Assembly: GCA_036504215.1 (NCBI GenBank)
Contig: DASXVO010000054.1
Coordinates: 1-64,000 of the forward strand
Length of the DNA stretch: 64,000 nucleotides
Direction: 5' to 3'
From: Vicinamibacterales bacterium
Lineage (GTDB): Bacteria; Acidobacteriota; Vicinamibacteria; Vicinamibacterales; Fen-181
Part shown: positions 28,601 through 34,893 of the stretch, one piece after another
Layout: the number at the start of each line of letters is the position of its first letter
Numbering within the stretch: position 1 is the first letter of the stretch
Notes under the pieces: generated by a model
The model's database searches: none
What the model saw: the letters and a program-made list of their open reading frames with translations, nothing else
Told to the model about the DNA's origin: nothing
Translations under genes and position numbers: made by a program

Positions 28601-30810
28601 CCCGTCACCGCGCCGAGCGTGACCGGGACCGGCGTGCCGCTCGTGACGTTGGTGCCGAACGGCAGATCGTTGTAGAGCTTGTTGACGAAGAAGTGCGATC
28701 CGTTCGTGCGGACGAAGTACGTGCCCGCCGGCAGGCCGAACGTGATGTAGTTGCCCGTCGAATCGGGCGGGGTCACGCGTCCGAAGCAGTTCCCCGTGGG
28801 GGAGCAGATCTCCACGCTCACGCCCGGCGCGCCGGTGCCATCAGCCGCGTTCGTCATCCGGCCGCTGATCTGCCCGCCCACCACCAGTGCGAAGTCGATG
28901 CCTCCGGTGGTCTGCCCCTGCGACACGATCACGGGGGTCGTCGTCGTGATCGCGCACCCGAGGCAGATCTGGTTCAGGTACGCCGTCTGGATGTAGGCGC
29001 CGAACGGGTCGGTCCGGACGTAGTACGTGCCCGCCGACAGCCCGGTCGAGACGTAGTTGCCGCTGGCGTCCGTCGACATGCCGCCCGCGTACGCGCCCGA
29101 CGCATCGAAGAAGCTCACGCCGAGCCCCGAGAGCGGCGTGCCAGAAGAGGCCGCGGTCGCGCGGCCGGAGATCGCGCCACCCGCCGCCAGGGCGAAGTCG
29201 ATCCCGTTGGTCGCAACCCCTGCCACGACCGTGATCGGCGTGCCGCTCGTCACGTTCCGGGGCCCTGACAGGCCGTTGTAGACCTGGTTGATGTATCGGC
29301 GCCGGTTGTCCGTCCCCGCGTAGTACGTGCCGGACGGCAAGCCGAACGACGTGCTGTAGTTCCCGGAGGCGTCGGGGCTTGCGCCGCCGAGGTGACGTCC
29401 CGTCGCGTCGTGGACGTTGACCCAGATGTCGTTGCCGGAGATCGCAAGGCCGGTTCCCGCGTCGGTCAGGCGCCCGGCGATCCGGCCGCCCGCGTTCAGC
29501 GCGAAGTTGATCCCGCCCGTCGTCGCGCCCACCGTCACCGCGACGGTCGTGCCCGTCGTCGCCGCGCAGTTGAGGCAGACGACGTTGTTGTAGGCCTGGT
29601 TGATGTAGCCGAGCGAATTGTTCGTGATGACGTGGTAGTTGCCGGCCGGAAGCCCGGACAGCGTGTAGTAGCCGGCCGGGTCCGTCCCAATCCCGGCCAT
29701 CCAGCGCCCGCTCGGGTCGTATGCCGTGACACCGACCGACAGGCCGTTGCCATTGGCGGCGTCCGTGATGCGGCCCGCGATGCGGCCACCGGCGTCGAGC
29801 GCGAAGTCGATCCCCGTCGTCGTTGCGGTGCCAGCGACGACGATGGGCGTCCCCGAGGTGATCGGCGTCCAGGCCGGCAGGTTGTTGTAGACCTCGTTGA
29901 TGTGGGTGTCGTTGCTGTTGCTGCGGGCGTAGTAGGTCCCAGGGGGCAACCCGAACGATGAGATGTAGTTGCCCGACGCGTCAGGCCAGTTGCTGCTTCC
30001 AAGGAATGTCCCGTTGGTGTCGATGATATCCACCCAGACGTTGCTCGTCAGCGGCAGCCCCGAGCCCGAGTCGGTGAACCGGCCGCTGATGCGGCCGCCG
30101 GCGGCCAGGGCGAAGTCGATGTTCGGCGTCGTGGCCCCTGCGGAGACGACGACTGGCTGCCCCGTGGTGACGTTGGCCCAGGAAGGCGCGTTGTTGTAGA
30201 GCTGATTGATGTACCCGAGCTGGTTGTTCGAGCGGACGTAGTAGGTTCCCGGCGGCAGGGCGGGGCTGAGGTAGTACCCGTTCACATCCACCCCGCCGCT
30301 GCCGTTGACCATCTGCCCGCTGGCGTCGAAGATCTCGAGCCCGACGCCGCTCGCGATCGGCACTCCGCTCGTCGCGCCGGTGAACCGGCCGCCGATCTGC
30401 CCGCCTGGAGCCAGCCTGAACACGATGTCCGTGACGCCGGCCGAGGTGACCGTGATCGGTGCCCCGCGGCTCCATTCCCACGGGCGGACGGTGATCGCGT
30501 CATACAGCTGATCGACGTAGCCGAGAGCGTTGCTTGTTCGGGCGTAGTACGTTCCTGGCGCCAGGTTGCCGGCGAGGAAGGCGCCGCCCGCGTCCGTCAC
30601 CGGGCTCGCCACCTGGCTGCCGGTCGCGTCCATGATCTGCACCGTCACATTGGCGATCGGCGCCAGCGCGCCGGTCGTCACGTGGCCGGTGATCGATCCG
30701 TTGTCCCTGGCCCCTGGGCCGGCCGCCAATGGGCCGGCGGCGGCCATGAGGAGCATCGCTGCGGCGGCGAGAACCCGGATCGACTGGTGGCGAAGGGGAT
30801 TGAGGATCAT
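19699..30810 (-). CDS. Giant secreted repeat protein (3703 residues) with cohesin/dockerin-like end
   Basis: The start at 30810 opens a signal peptide (V-L-A-A-A-A-M-L-L-M-A-A-A-G-P-L-A-A-G). Residues ~34-2270 are 22 tandem units of about 100 residues, each beginning G-G-x-I-x-G-x-V-T and containing G-T-Y-Y-V-R-T, a Y-I-N-Q-L-Y-N-N-like stretch and G-I-D-F-A-L; these are carboxypeptidase-regulatory/SdrD-type beta domains. Then follow a putative Ig domain, an M-B-G-like domain, a PPC domain (~2567-2694), three more regulatory-like units, a HYDIN-type domain, an IPT/TIG domain (~3120-3205), cohesin-like domain 1 (~3207-3347), two dockerin-like repeats (~3348-3424), cohesin-like domain 2 (~3454-3588) and a 107-residue C-terminal module shared with the protein at 34894. 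Probably a cell-surface or extracellular adhesive protein; no enzymatic domain is visible. Confidence 0.9.
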   Translation of the reverse strand: MILNPLRHQSIRVLAAAAMLLMAAAGPLAAGPGARDNGSITGHVTTGALAPIANVTVQIMDATGSQVASPVTDAGGAFLAGNLAPGTYYARTSNALGYVDQLYDAITVRPWEWSRGAPITVTSAGVTDIVFRLAPGGQIGGRFTGATSGVPIASGVGLEIFDASGQMVNGSGGVDVNGYYLSPALPPGTYYVRSNNQLGYINQLYNNAPSWANVTTGQPVVVSAGATTPNIDFALAAGGRISGRFTDSGSGLPLTSNVWVDIIDTNGTFLGSSNWPDASGNYISSFGLPPGTYYARSNSNDTHINEVYNNLPAWTPITSGTPIVVAGTATTTGIDFALDAGGRIAGRITDAANGNGLSVGVTAYDPSGRWMAGIGTDPAGYYTLSGLPAGNYHVITNNSLGYINQAYNNVVCLNCAATTGTTVAVTVGATTGGINFALNAGGRIAGRLTDAGTGLAISGNDIWVNVHDATGRHLGGASPDASGNYSTSFGLPSGTYYAGTDNRRRYINQVYNGLSGPRNVTSGTPITVVAGVATNGIDFALAAGGAISGRATAASSGTPLSGLGVSFFDASGAYAGGMSTDASGNYVSTGLSAGTYYVRTDPFGAYIQTAYLNQICLGCAITTTTPVIVSQGQTTGGIDFALVVGGQISGRMTNAADGTGAPGVSVEICSPTGNCFGRVTPPDSTGNYITFGLPAGTYFVRTNGSHFFVNKLYNDLPFGTNVTSGTPVPVTLGAVTGGINFSLSAGGRVSGRVTDAGTGLPVSNGSVSIFNTANQWQGSSGLNANGEYTSPTVPTGTYYLQTDNVVPYIRQVYNNIQCPNCNPTQAGTGVAVMNGQVTPNIDFALVRGGQIAGRIADNLGAAIPGAWVTVFNSSGNGLGWSTNADATGAYTAYGLPTGSYYVRTNTNGSYVDKLYNNITCLSCSVTTGTPVAATQGLATSGIDFALDPGGTITGTVSYAAGGAPIAFTNVRVFNTTNANVKTVTTNASGVYTATGLPSGTYYVRSSNPLGLVDILYNNIPCTGGACTATTGTGVAVNAPQTVSGINLALPAGGSIGGTVTAAVGGAPIASATVRIYTTSNAQVASVTTNASGVYTAGGLATGTYYARTANTPAYVGQLYNNISCPTENCTANTGTGIAVTQGVTTGGINFSLAAAGSVTGTVSAAANGAKLANAIVRAFNSSNAQIGNGTTDASGVYTVVGLPPGQVYVRTQNGLGYIDMLYNGLPCPLGNCTTNTGTAVNVTAGAPTTGIDFALALGGTVSGTITDAGTSAPVAGLSVRVFDASNNQLGNTNTSPSGAYAFTGVAGGTYYVKTGTAAGMGYIDQLYSGLTCPGGTCAATLGTPVSVTVGATSTVNFALSRGGTISGTVTGNAAPLSGVSVQILDANGQPVWSTNTTPSGTYSVSGLPTGSYYAQTTSGPAQGFANQIYNGLTCYGCPVVSGTPIVVTAGQTMAGIDFALTQGATITGAVTAGGNPVNGIEIDLYSTGSRFLLSRTTDTAGGFGFNGLPPGTYFVQTAASPSGYLEQTYNGVNCGGVGCDTSAGTSVTVAAGQTLSGINFSLSRGGAISGTVTNGTAPVAGVTVTAVTRSGFGTYPGVVTDAQGMYTINGLPAGLYVVRATGVAADGYVTELYNGLSCASCTYLSGTSVPVTQGQTTPGINFILAHGVSLSGHVTDGINPVANVTVTVYGASGYTIAGSTTNASGVYSVAGLTPGTYYARTTNAAGPGFVEQLYSGKPCPGGACVIPLGNGIQVTAQGASNVDFALTPGGRITGLVTTGGVPARNATVRVFNAAGVQVAAPKTNGSGYYFINGLPAGTYFARASNSGFGDIVYNGVACPGASCKVTDGTPITVTAGGSTVANFNFTRAGATISGTVTGGGSPLSEVTVTLFASNGATVTTAWTGGAGTYSFAGLPGGTYYLTTYNQAGFVDQIFGGPICIMGYCDPTTGTAVVVSEGGSSTNVDFPLVAGATITGTIRNTSGAPVPDVLPFVITTHGDSTAYGWSDISGAYSIRGLAADTYYVVTSRAPNVGYMNQRYDGVSHLYGDATAGTPVPLAAGVVRGGVDFTLAAGGTVSGTVTDAATSAPLGEVIVRLADSTGRRLLVATTGPDGLYVLRGLPTGNYYVYTDNMLGYQNQASSGVVCPFWPCLASASTVAVTAGATTGNVNFALQPGSRVEGRVVDATSQAGVGGIEVFILDPSGGVVGNARSDATGRYVSNQAVTPGTYYARTNPISGFAMQQYSGKACPGGTCQATSGDAITVPSGSRATGVDFSLARCGTLAVGPAALGNPTLGVPYSATIAASGGAQPYGFSAAEVDGWGPGTPNPGSVTTNGFRVARGTMPPGLSLDPTTGALTGTVTQLGSYWFVVGAVDSQGCSASRFYVVAVDTAPNTITWPNPSSIAYGTPIGPTQLNATAGIPGTFTYTPASGTVLPPGTSSLSVVFTPTDTVNYRAAAKSVPIVVTAGATPTITVTWPNGGENLLLTSRVAIRWSSTGYVANVRIEVSTNGGTSWSNIVSSTPNTGTFETYVGGAPGTQYLLRISDVSNPAVFDVCDAAFTVIGDTTEPNDSSATAAVLPMGTTATLLFESETAIDWYKFYVPPASAGQDLRVNVRVLSDYPTPRPAGWRSDIDFEVLDGSLRPLTVAISGSDNETLYLHNVASGWYYINVGYSTTDYADGTGMAHYAVTLETGTGFGLGYVSGRVADGSGQGIGGVSVRMQPLPLDWNVSFPIGLTNPDGTFSIARAPGSYNLFFTGRDQYNSTTWTINVVDEYYHDRTLAADADAVSLPAGVTLNLGTITMDVGAIVSGRVTNLSGGPLNAATIQSYDLGGNAFSFVRTDAAGNYTLQGVPVGGAVLRAAKSVYATEFYQDKPSVGTATTLPTQSGVTLSGIDFQLGSGGTISGNVRDLRGFGISASVKLYSVLDGTFPRSWITSAAGTGAFSMTGILPGEYALYFGTPNTAYLPEWYSASATFAAATHLLVTAGGAVSGIVGQLADAVPVITLAQAGTPLASGGTHPIGSRTVNTDTDVVFMIGNTGVGGLILTGLPLSTTGANADQFAVVAQPVSPVAEAGTTTFTVRFRPTSVGAKSAQIAIANSDADRTPYILNLTGTGVAAPSSVTVASIGPSNGSTLGGTAVAIAGTGFVNGATVTIGGVAATSVTVVNAASITATTGPHAEGPVAVVVTNPDSQSGTLPNGFTYTAPSARVVRIVSMTGMVGTTVNLPVELVSQGDENAVGFTLTFDPAVLGYPSPNPTPAVTLGTCAAGASVNVNATQAASGRLGIVLALSAGQTFAAGTCRMLTVPLIVAAGAGSTATAVGFGDDPVAREVSGALANVLGASWAPGTVTPTRGYEGDVAPRPSGSGTLTVTDWVQAGRFVAGLDTAAAGSEYQRADTAPRATSGDGRLTATDWVQAGRYVAGLDPQTPAGGPTAAAGQAASARPTPEAARPREGAGPTVIAVPAMAAGWGRSAVVPVMLQAQGIENAVGFSVTFDPTRLTFISAALGSNVATATSNVNALAAGSGRVGIALALSSGLSMPAGAYPLVLLTFQAAAGSGTATTAIGFGDDPIVREVSDTVANVVATTYQGASITLGPLPTFTDDPLQPRVTPVKTGHVTELRQQIDVLRARFGLSTFVWTDATLTAGTTLVKAAHLTELRAALAAVYTAAGRTPPTWSATTITARTTVITAAQIAEVRTALLAIW
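24000..30710 (-). repeat. About 22 tandem ~100-codon coding repeats
   Basis: The repeats encode the beta-domain array of the giant protein. Recognisable anchors recur every 300-330 bases: the codons for G-T-Y-Y-V-R-T, L-Y-N-N and a C-x-x-C or C-x-x-x-x-C pair in many units (for example C-L-N-C, C-L-G-C, C-P-N-C). Units have diverged, so this is an old expansion, but it is still an assembly hazard. Confidence 0.85.
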
Positions 30811-31132
30811 GGCTGGGAACTCCGTCACTCGAGATGGACCTGGGGATGAGACGCCGCGTGTGCAACAAATGAGGGATGCCCGCAGCGTGCCGGAGGGATG
30901 TCGAAAGCGAAACGGGTGGTGACCCCGAAGCGCGGACGGACGACCGGGCGGGAGAGCGCTCATGGACATCCGAGCACCCGCACGATGCGCAGTTGATTGG
31001 CCGAGGGGGCAGAATCGATCGGACTTACACAGTACGGTGTGAACGTAGCCCCGTGTCGAGCTAGCGTCAAGGGGAAAGTGGACGGGCGAGGGGCAGAACT
31101 GAAGCCGATGCCCGATCGATGATCACCTGCCG

Positions 31133-31262
31133 CGGTGCTGTCGGGCGGCCAGCTGGGCGCCCACAAGATCGATGTCATCGGAGCCGGCTTCGTCGTGCCG
31201 CGGTGGCTCGTCGGTGTCGCCGACGCGATCACTCACGCCGTCGAGGTTGACGGTCCGGGTCT
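31133..31262 (+). pseudogene. Internal fragment of a cysteine-synthase-family gene
   Basis: The plus strand encodes V-L-S-G-G-Q-L-G-A-H-K-I-D, then I-G-A-G-F-V-V-P. This matches residues ~215-250 of the intact enzyme at 17101 (V-L-S-G-G-P-A-G-A-H-K-I-D, I-G-A-G-Y-V-V-P) and is also similar in DNA. An in-frame TGA lies just upstream, and the similarity fades near 31262. Everything else of the gene is missing. The rest of 30811-31531 shows no gene. Confidence 0.75.
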
Positions 31263-31531
31263 CGGTATACGTCGGCGTCACCACTTGGCGGCGCACGCCG
31301 GGATCGACAAGAGGGCCAGCCCCGGTCCTGTCGGTGGCACGGGCCATCTCATGCGGAGTTTGCCGTTGTCCGCCCCTTGACGCCGCGCTATCCTGATCCG
31401 GGTTCTCCCGACAAGACGAGAGGTTGCCTGGCGCCGGCGCGCACGCGCGTGCCGGGCCGGGCCGTGGATGCGTGTCGCTTCACGCAGGATGGAACTTCGC
31501 GATCCGGCTGCGGCCGGACGAGGGAGGCACA

Positions 31532-32929
31532 ATGCTGGACCAGGCACAGGTCGACGACCTCAGATCGCACCTCCGGGGCGAGGTCATCGCCCGCGGCGAG
31601 GCGGGATACGACGCGGCGCGCCGCGTGTACAACGCCATGATCGACCGCTATCCCGCGGTCGTCGCACGGTGCGCGGATGTCGCGGACGTCAGAGAAGCCG
31701 TCCGCTTCGGCCGCGAGCACGACCTGCTCGTGGCCGTCAGGGGCGGCGGGCACAACGGCGGCGGCCTTGGCACGTGTGACGGCGGCATCGTCATCGACCT
31801 GTCACGGATGCGCGGCGTGCGGGTCGATCCCGAGGCCCGCACGGTCCGCGTGGACGGCGGCTGCACCTGGGGTGACGTGGACCACGCCACGCACGCCTTC
31901 GGGATGGCCGCTCCGGCCGGGATCATCTCCACCACCGGCGTGGCGGGCCTCACGCTCGGCGGCGGCATCGGCCACCTCACCAGGCGGTGCGGCCTCACCA
32001 TCGACAACCTGCTCGAGGCCGACGTGGTGCTGGCCGACGGCCGCATCGTCACGGCGAGCGCCGCCAGGAACGACGATCTCTACTGGGCCATCCGCGGCGG
32101 GGGCGGCAACTTCGGCGTCGTGACGTCGTTCCTGTTCCGCCTGCACGAGGTCGCGATCGTCACGGCGGGCCCGATGGTCTGGCCGATGGAACAGGCCGCC
32201 GAAGTGATGCAGTTCTACCGCGAGTTCATCGTCAAGGCCCCGGAGGAACTGAACGGGTTCCTCGCCTTGATGACCGTCCCGCCCGCGCCGCCCTTCCCGG
32301 CCGAGCTGCACATGAAGAAGATGTGCGCCATCGTCTGGTGCCACTCCGGGCCCGCGGCGAAGGTGGAGGACGCGCTGCGTCCCGTCCGCGCGTTCTCGCG
32401 GCCGGCGTTCGAGTTCCTGGGGCAGATGCCGTACCCGAGGGTCCAGAGCATGTTCGACGGCCTGTATCCGCCGGGGCTCCAGTGGTACTGGAAGGCCGAC
32501 TTCGTCACGACACTCGGCGACAAGGCGATTGCCGCGCACGTCGAGCACGGGGCCAACCTTCCGACGATGCACTCGACGATGCACCTGTATCCGATTGACG
32601 GGGCGGCGCACCGCGTGAGCCGCACGGCGACGCCGTTCGCCTACCGCGACGCGAACTGGGCGGAGGTGATCGTCGGCGTGGATCCGAGCCCGGCGAACCG
32701 CGATCGGATCGTGTCGTGGGCGAGGGCGTACTGGGACGCGACGCATCCGTTCGGCGCCGGGGGCGCGTACGTGAACTTCATGATGGAGGAGGACCAGGAC
32801 CGGGTGCGCGCGTCGTATGGCGAGAACTACGACCGCCTGGTGCGGATCAAGGCGAAGTACGACCCGGCGAACTTCTTCAGGGTGAACCAGAACATCAGGC
32901 CGGCGGCCGCGCACGCGGCGGGGGCGTGA
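31532..32929 (+). CDS. FAD-linked oxidase, berberine-bridge enzyme type
   Basis: This is a 465-residue protein. ATG 31532 follows AGGGAGG. The N-terminal FAD-binding (PCMH) domain has R-G-G-G-H-N-G-G-G-L-G at residues 70-80; H74 is the position that carries the 8-alpha covalent FAD bond in this family. The second loop reads G-V-A-G-L-T-L-G-G-G-I-G without the cysteine of bicovalent enzymes, so the flavin is probably held by one bond. The C-terminal BBE segment ends with Y-D-P-A-N-F-F-R-V-N-Q-N-I. It likely oxidises an alcohol, sugar or amine using oxygen; the substrate is not inferable. No signal peptide is seen. It stands alone. Confidence 0.9.
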   Translation: MLDQAQVDDLRSHLRGEVIARGEAGYDAARRVYNAMIDRYPAVVARCADVADVREAVRFGREHDLLVAVRGGGHNGGGLGTCDGGIVIDLSRMRGVRVDPEARTVRVDGGCTWGDVDHATHAFGMAAPAGIISTTGVAGLTLGGGIGHLTRRCGLTIDNLLEADVVLADGRIVTASAARNDDLYWAIRGGGGNFGVVTSFLFRLHEVAIVTAGPMVWPMEQAAEVMQFYREFIVKAPEELNGFLALMTVPPAPPFPAELHMKKMCAIVWCHSGPAAKVEDALRPVRAFSRPAFEFLGQMPYPRVQSMFDGLYPPGLQWYWKADFVTTLGDKAIAAHVEHGANLPTMHSTMHLYPIDGAAHRVSRTATPFAYRDANWAEVIVGVDPSPANRDRIVSWARAYWDATHPFGAGGAYVNFMMEEDQDRVRASYGENYDRLVRIKAKYDPANFFRVNQNIRPAAAHAAGA

Positions 32930-33222
32930 GCAGGGGAGCCCCGCGCGAGTACCTGGACCATCACCCGGCCGCGCTCCTTCACGCGCACCCTCGGCGCCTT
33001 CAGTGTGAGGAGCGGGGTAGTCCGGCACCAGCCGCTCGGCCAGCCTTGGCGGCCCGGTGCTACAATGCCTGCGATGCGCGCCTCGACCGCGTCGTCGCGG
33101 TCGCGGCGCTGCCGCCCTCGACCATCCTCATATCGGCGCCCTCCCCGCGCCGGCTCGCGACGCCGCCGGGCGCGGTGATGGGCACGGATCGTCACCGCAT
33201 TCACCAACTGGGAGGCAATTCG

Positions 33223-33426
33223 ATGGTCAGGAACATGGGACTCGCGGACCGCGTGATCCGAGTGCTGCTGGCGATCGTCGTCGCCATTCTCTACGTCACG
33301 GGCACGATCTCCGGCACCGCGGCGGCGATCCTCGGCCTCATCGCCGTGGTGTTCGTCGTGACCAGTGCGATGGGCTTCTGCCCGGCGTACCTCCCGTTCA
33401 AGATCACCACCGCCGGGAAGAAGTGA
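33223..33426 (+). CDS. DUF2892 (YgaP-like) small membrane protein
   Basis: This is a 67-residue protein preceded by GGGAGG. The sequence M-V-R-N-M-G-L-A-D-R-V-I-R fits the conserved amphipathic start of the family, followed by two hydrophobic segments (residues ~13-32 and 34-50) and a C-P-A-Y-L-P-F motif. The family forms small two-helix inner-membrane proteins, sometimes fused to rhodanese domains. The cysteine in G-F-C-P is conserved. The function of the stand-alone form is unknown. Confidence 0.88.
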   Translation: MVRNMGLADRVIRVLLAIVVAILYVTGTISGTAAAILGLIAVVFVVTSAMGFCPAYLPFKITTAGKK

Positions 33427-33429
33427 CGG

Positions 33430-33894
33430 CGGCGCGACCGGCGCGAGCGGGCCCACCCCGTACGCCTTGACGCGCGCGGCGGCGACGCCGTGCTTGCCGG
33501 TGAACTCGGCCGAGACCTCGATCCAGAATTCCTTCCCGTCCCTCGTCAGGCGGAGCGTGGACTTGCCCTTCTCGCTGAGCACCACCGTGCCGCCCAGCTT
33601 GGTGACGGCCGCCTCGAAGTTGCGCTGGATCTGCAGCTCTCTCGGCGTGGAGTCACGCTTCGCCTGCGGATAGTAGTTGATCCGCCAGAAGCGCCTTTCC
33701 ACCCGCTCGGTCTTGCCCTTTCCGACCGTGAAGGCAAAGGCGTCGAACTCCTTCTGGGCGCAACTGTGAATCCAGTAGCCCGGCATCCGGTTGAAGAGCG
33801 GGTGGCCCTTGCAGGCCGGATCGTCCTTCTGCTGTGCCGCCGCGAGGCCCGGGGCCAGGACGAAGACGCCCACGCCCACGCCCGATAGCGACAT
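33430..33894 (-). pseudogene. Truncated exported protein of the OmpA-associated type
   Basis: From ATG 33894 the minus strand gives a signal peptide (V-F-V-L-A-P-G-L-A-A-A-Q-Q) and then a conserved domain: H-P-L-F-N-R-M-P-G-Y-W-I, K-G-K-T-E-R-V-E and K-E-F-W-I-E-V-S-A-E-F-T-G-K. In acidobacterial relatives, to my recollection, this region continues into an OmpA-like peptidoglycan-binding domain. Here it stops at residue 134 (base ~33493) and runs into unrelated frame antisense to the DUF2892 gene. The C-terminal domain has probably been deleted. A Shine-Dalgarno-like AGGAAGGG lies too far upstream, so the start is uncertain. Confidence 0.6.
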
Positions 33895-34200
33895 TCGGAC
33901 GAATCTACGCGTGGTTCCCTTCCTGAGGATGCCGGGGGTCCGTTTCCGACTCGGCCCGGCGCGGCACACGCACCGCTCACGGCCGGGAGATGATGAGAGC
34001 AGGTTATGCCACTTCGGCCATCGTCCGCGGGCTGAGAACGGGGCGGCCGGCCCGAGCGGGGAGGCGCCTCCGACCGGGTCGATTCCTCCAGGATCTGGCA
34101 CGACGCCGGCCGGGGCCGCTATGATGGACCCTGTCGTCACGTCAGCCACCCGGTTGCCGAGGCCCGGCCTTGGCGCCACGCTCAGGAAGAAGGAGTGCTC

Positions 34201-34863
34201 ATGAAGAGGATCCTGTTCGCGACATCGGCGGCGCTCGCCCTCGCGGGGGCGGTTGCTCTCGCCCAGCAAGCCGCCGCACCCGCGCCCGCGCCGGCGCCCA
34301 TGCCGGCCAGCCCCCGCGGCACGGCCGCCACGCAGGTCGGCGGCAAGTGGGTGGTCGAGAAGCCCGGCACCGAGCCGCGGTATCGCGAGGGCAAGTGGAT
34401 CGTGGTGGACTACGGCCGGCCGATCCTGCGCGGCCGCGCGGACATCTTCGGCACGGCGGCCGACTACGGCAAGAAGGTGAATGCCGGCGCGCCGGTCTGG
34501 CGTGCGGGCGCGAACCAGACGACGCGCATCAAGACCGAGGTGCCGATCGTCCTTGCCGGCAAGACCGTGGCGGCGGGCGAGTACAGCCTGTTCGTCGAGT
34601 TGAAACCGGGCGCCTGGACGCTCGTCCTCTCGACGCAGGGATTCCAGCGGAAGTACGACCCCGCCAACAAGACCGAGACCTGGGGAGCGGAGAACTACGA
34701 TCCCAAGTTCGACGTCGTCCGCGTGCCGATGAAGACGACGACCGGCGCGCAGAGCGTCGATCAGTTCACCATCGGCTTCACCGACATGACGCCGCAGGGC
34801 GGCACGCTGTCGATGTCGTGGGAGAAGACCGCGGCGGCCGTGGCGTTCACCGTCGGGTCGTAG
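34201..34863 (+). CDS. DUF2911 domain protein, exported
   Basis: This 220-residue protein with a signal peptide (A-L-A-L-A-G-A-V-A-L-A-Q-Q) is followed by an Ala/Pro-rich linker and a DUF2911 domain. Typical features are V-V-D-Y-G-R-P-x-L-R-G-R, V-W-R-A-G-A-N-Q-T-T, A-G-E-Y-S-L-F and a late W-E-K-T-A. ATG 34201 has AAGGAG six bases upstream. The family is common in Bacteroidota and Acidobacteriota and has no established function. It is monocistronic here, with the convergent propeller gene directly after it. Confidence 0.9.
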   Translation: MKRILFATSAALALAGAVALAQQAAAPAPAPAPMPASPRGTAATQVGGKWVVEKPGTEPRYREGKWIVVDYGRPILRGRADIFGTAADYGKKVNAGAPVWRAGANQTTRIKTEVPIVLAGKTVAAGEYSLFVELKPGAWTLVLSTQGFQRKYDPANKTETWGAENYDPKFDVVRVPMKTTTGAQSVDQFTIGFTDMTPQGGTLSMSWEKTAAAVAFTVGS

Positions 34864-34893
34864 GGGAGAGGGGCGCCGGGCCGATCCGCCCGG

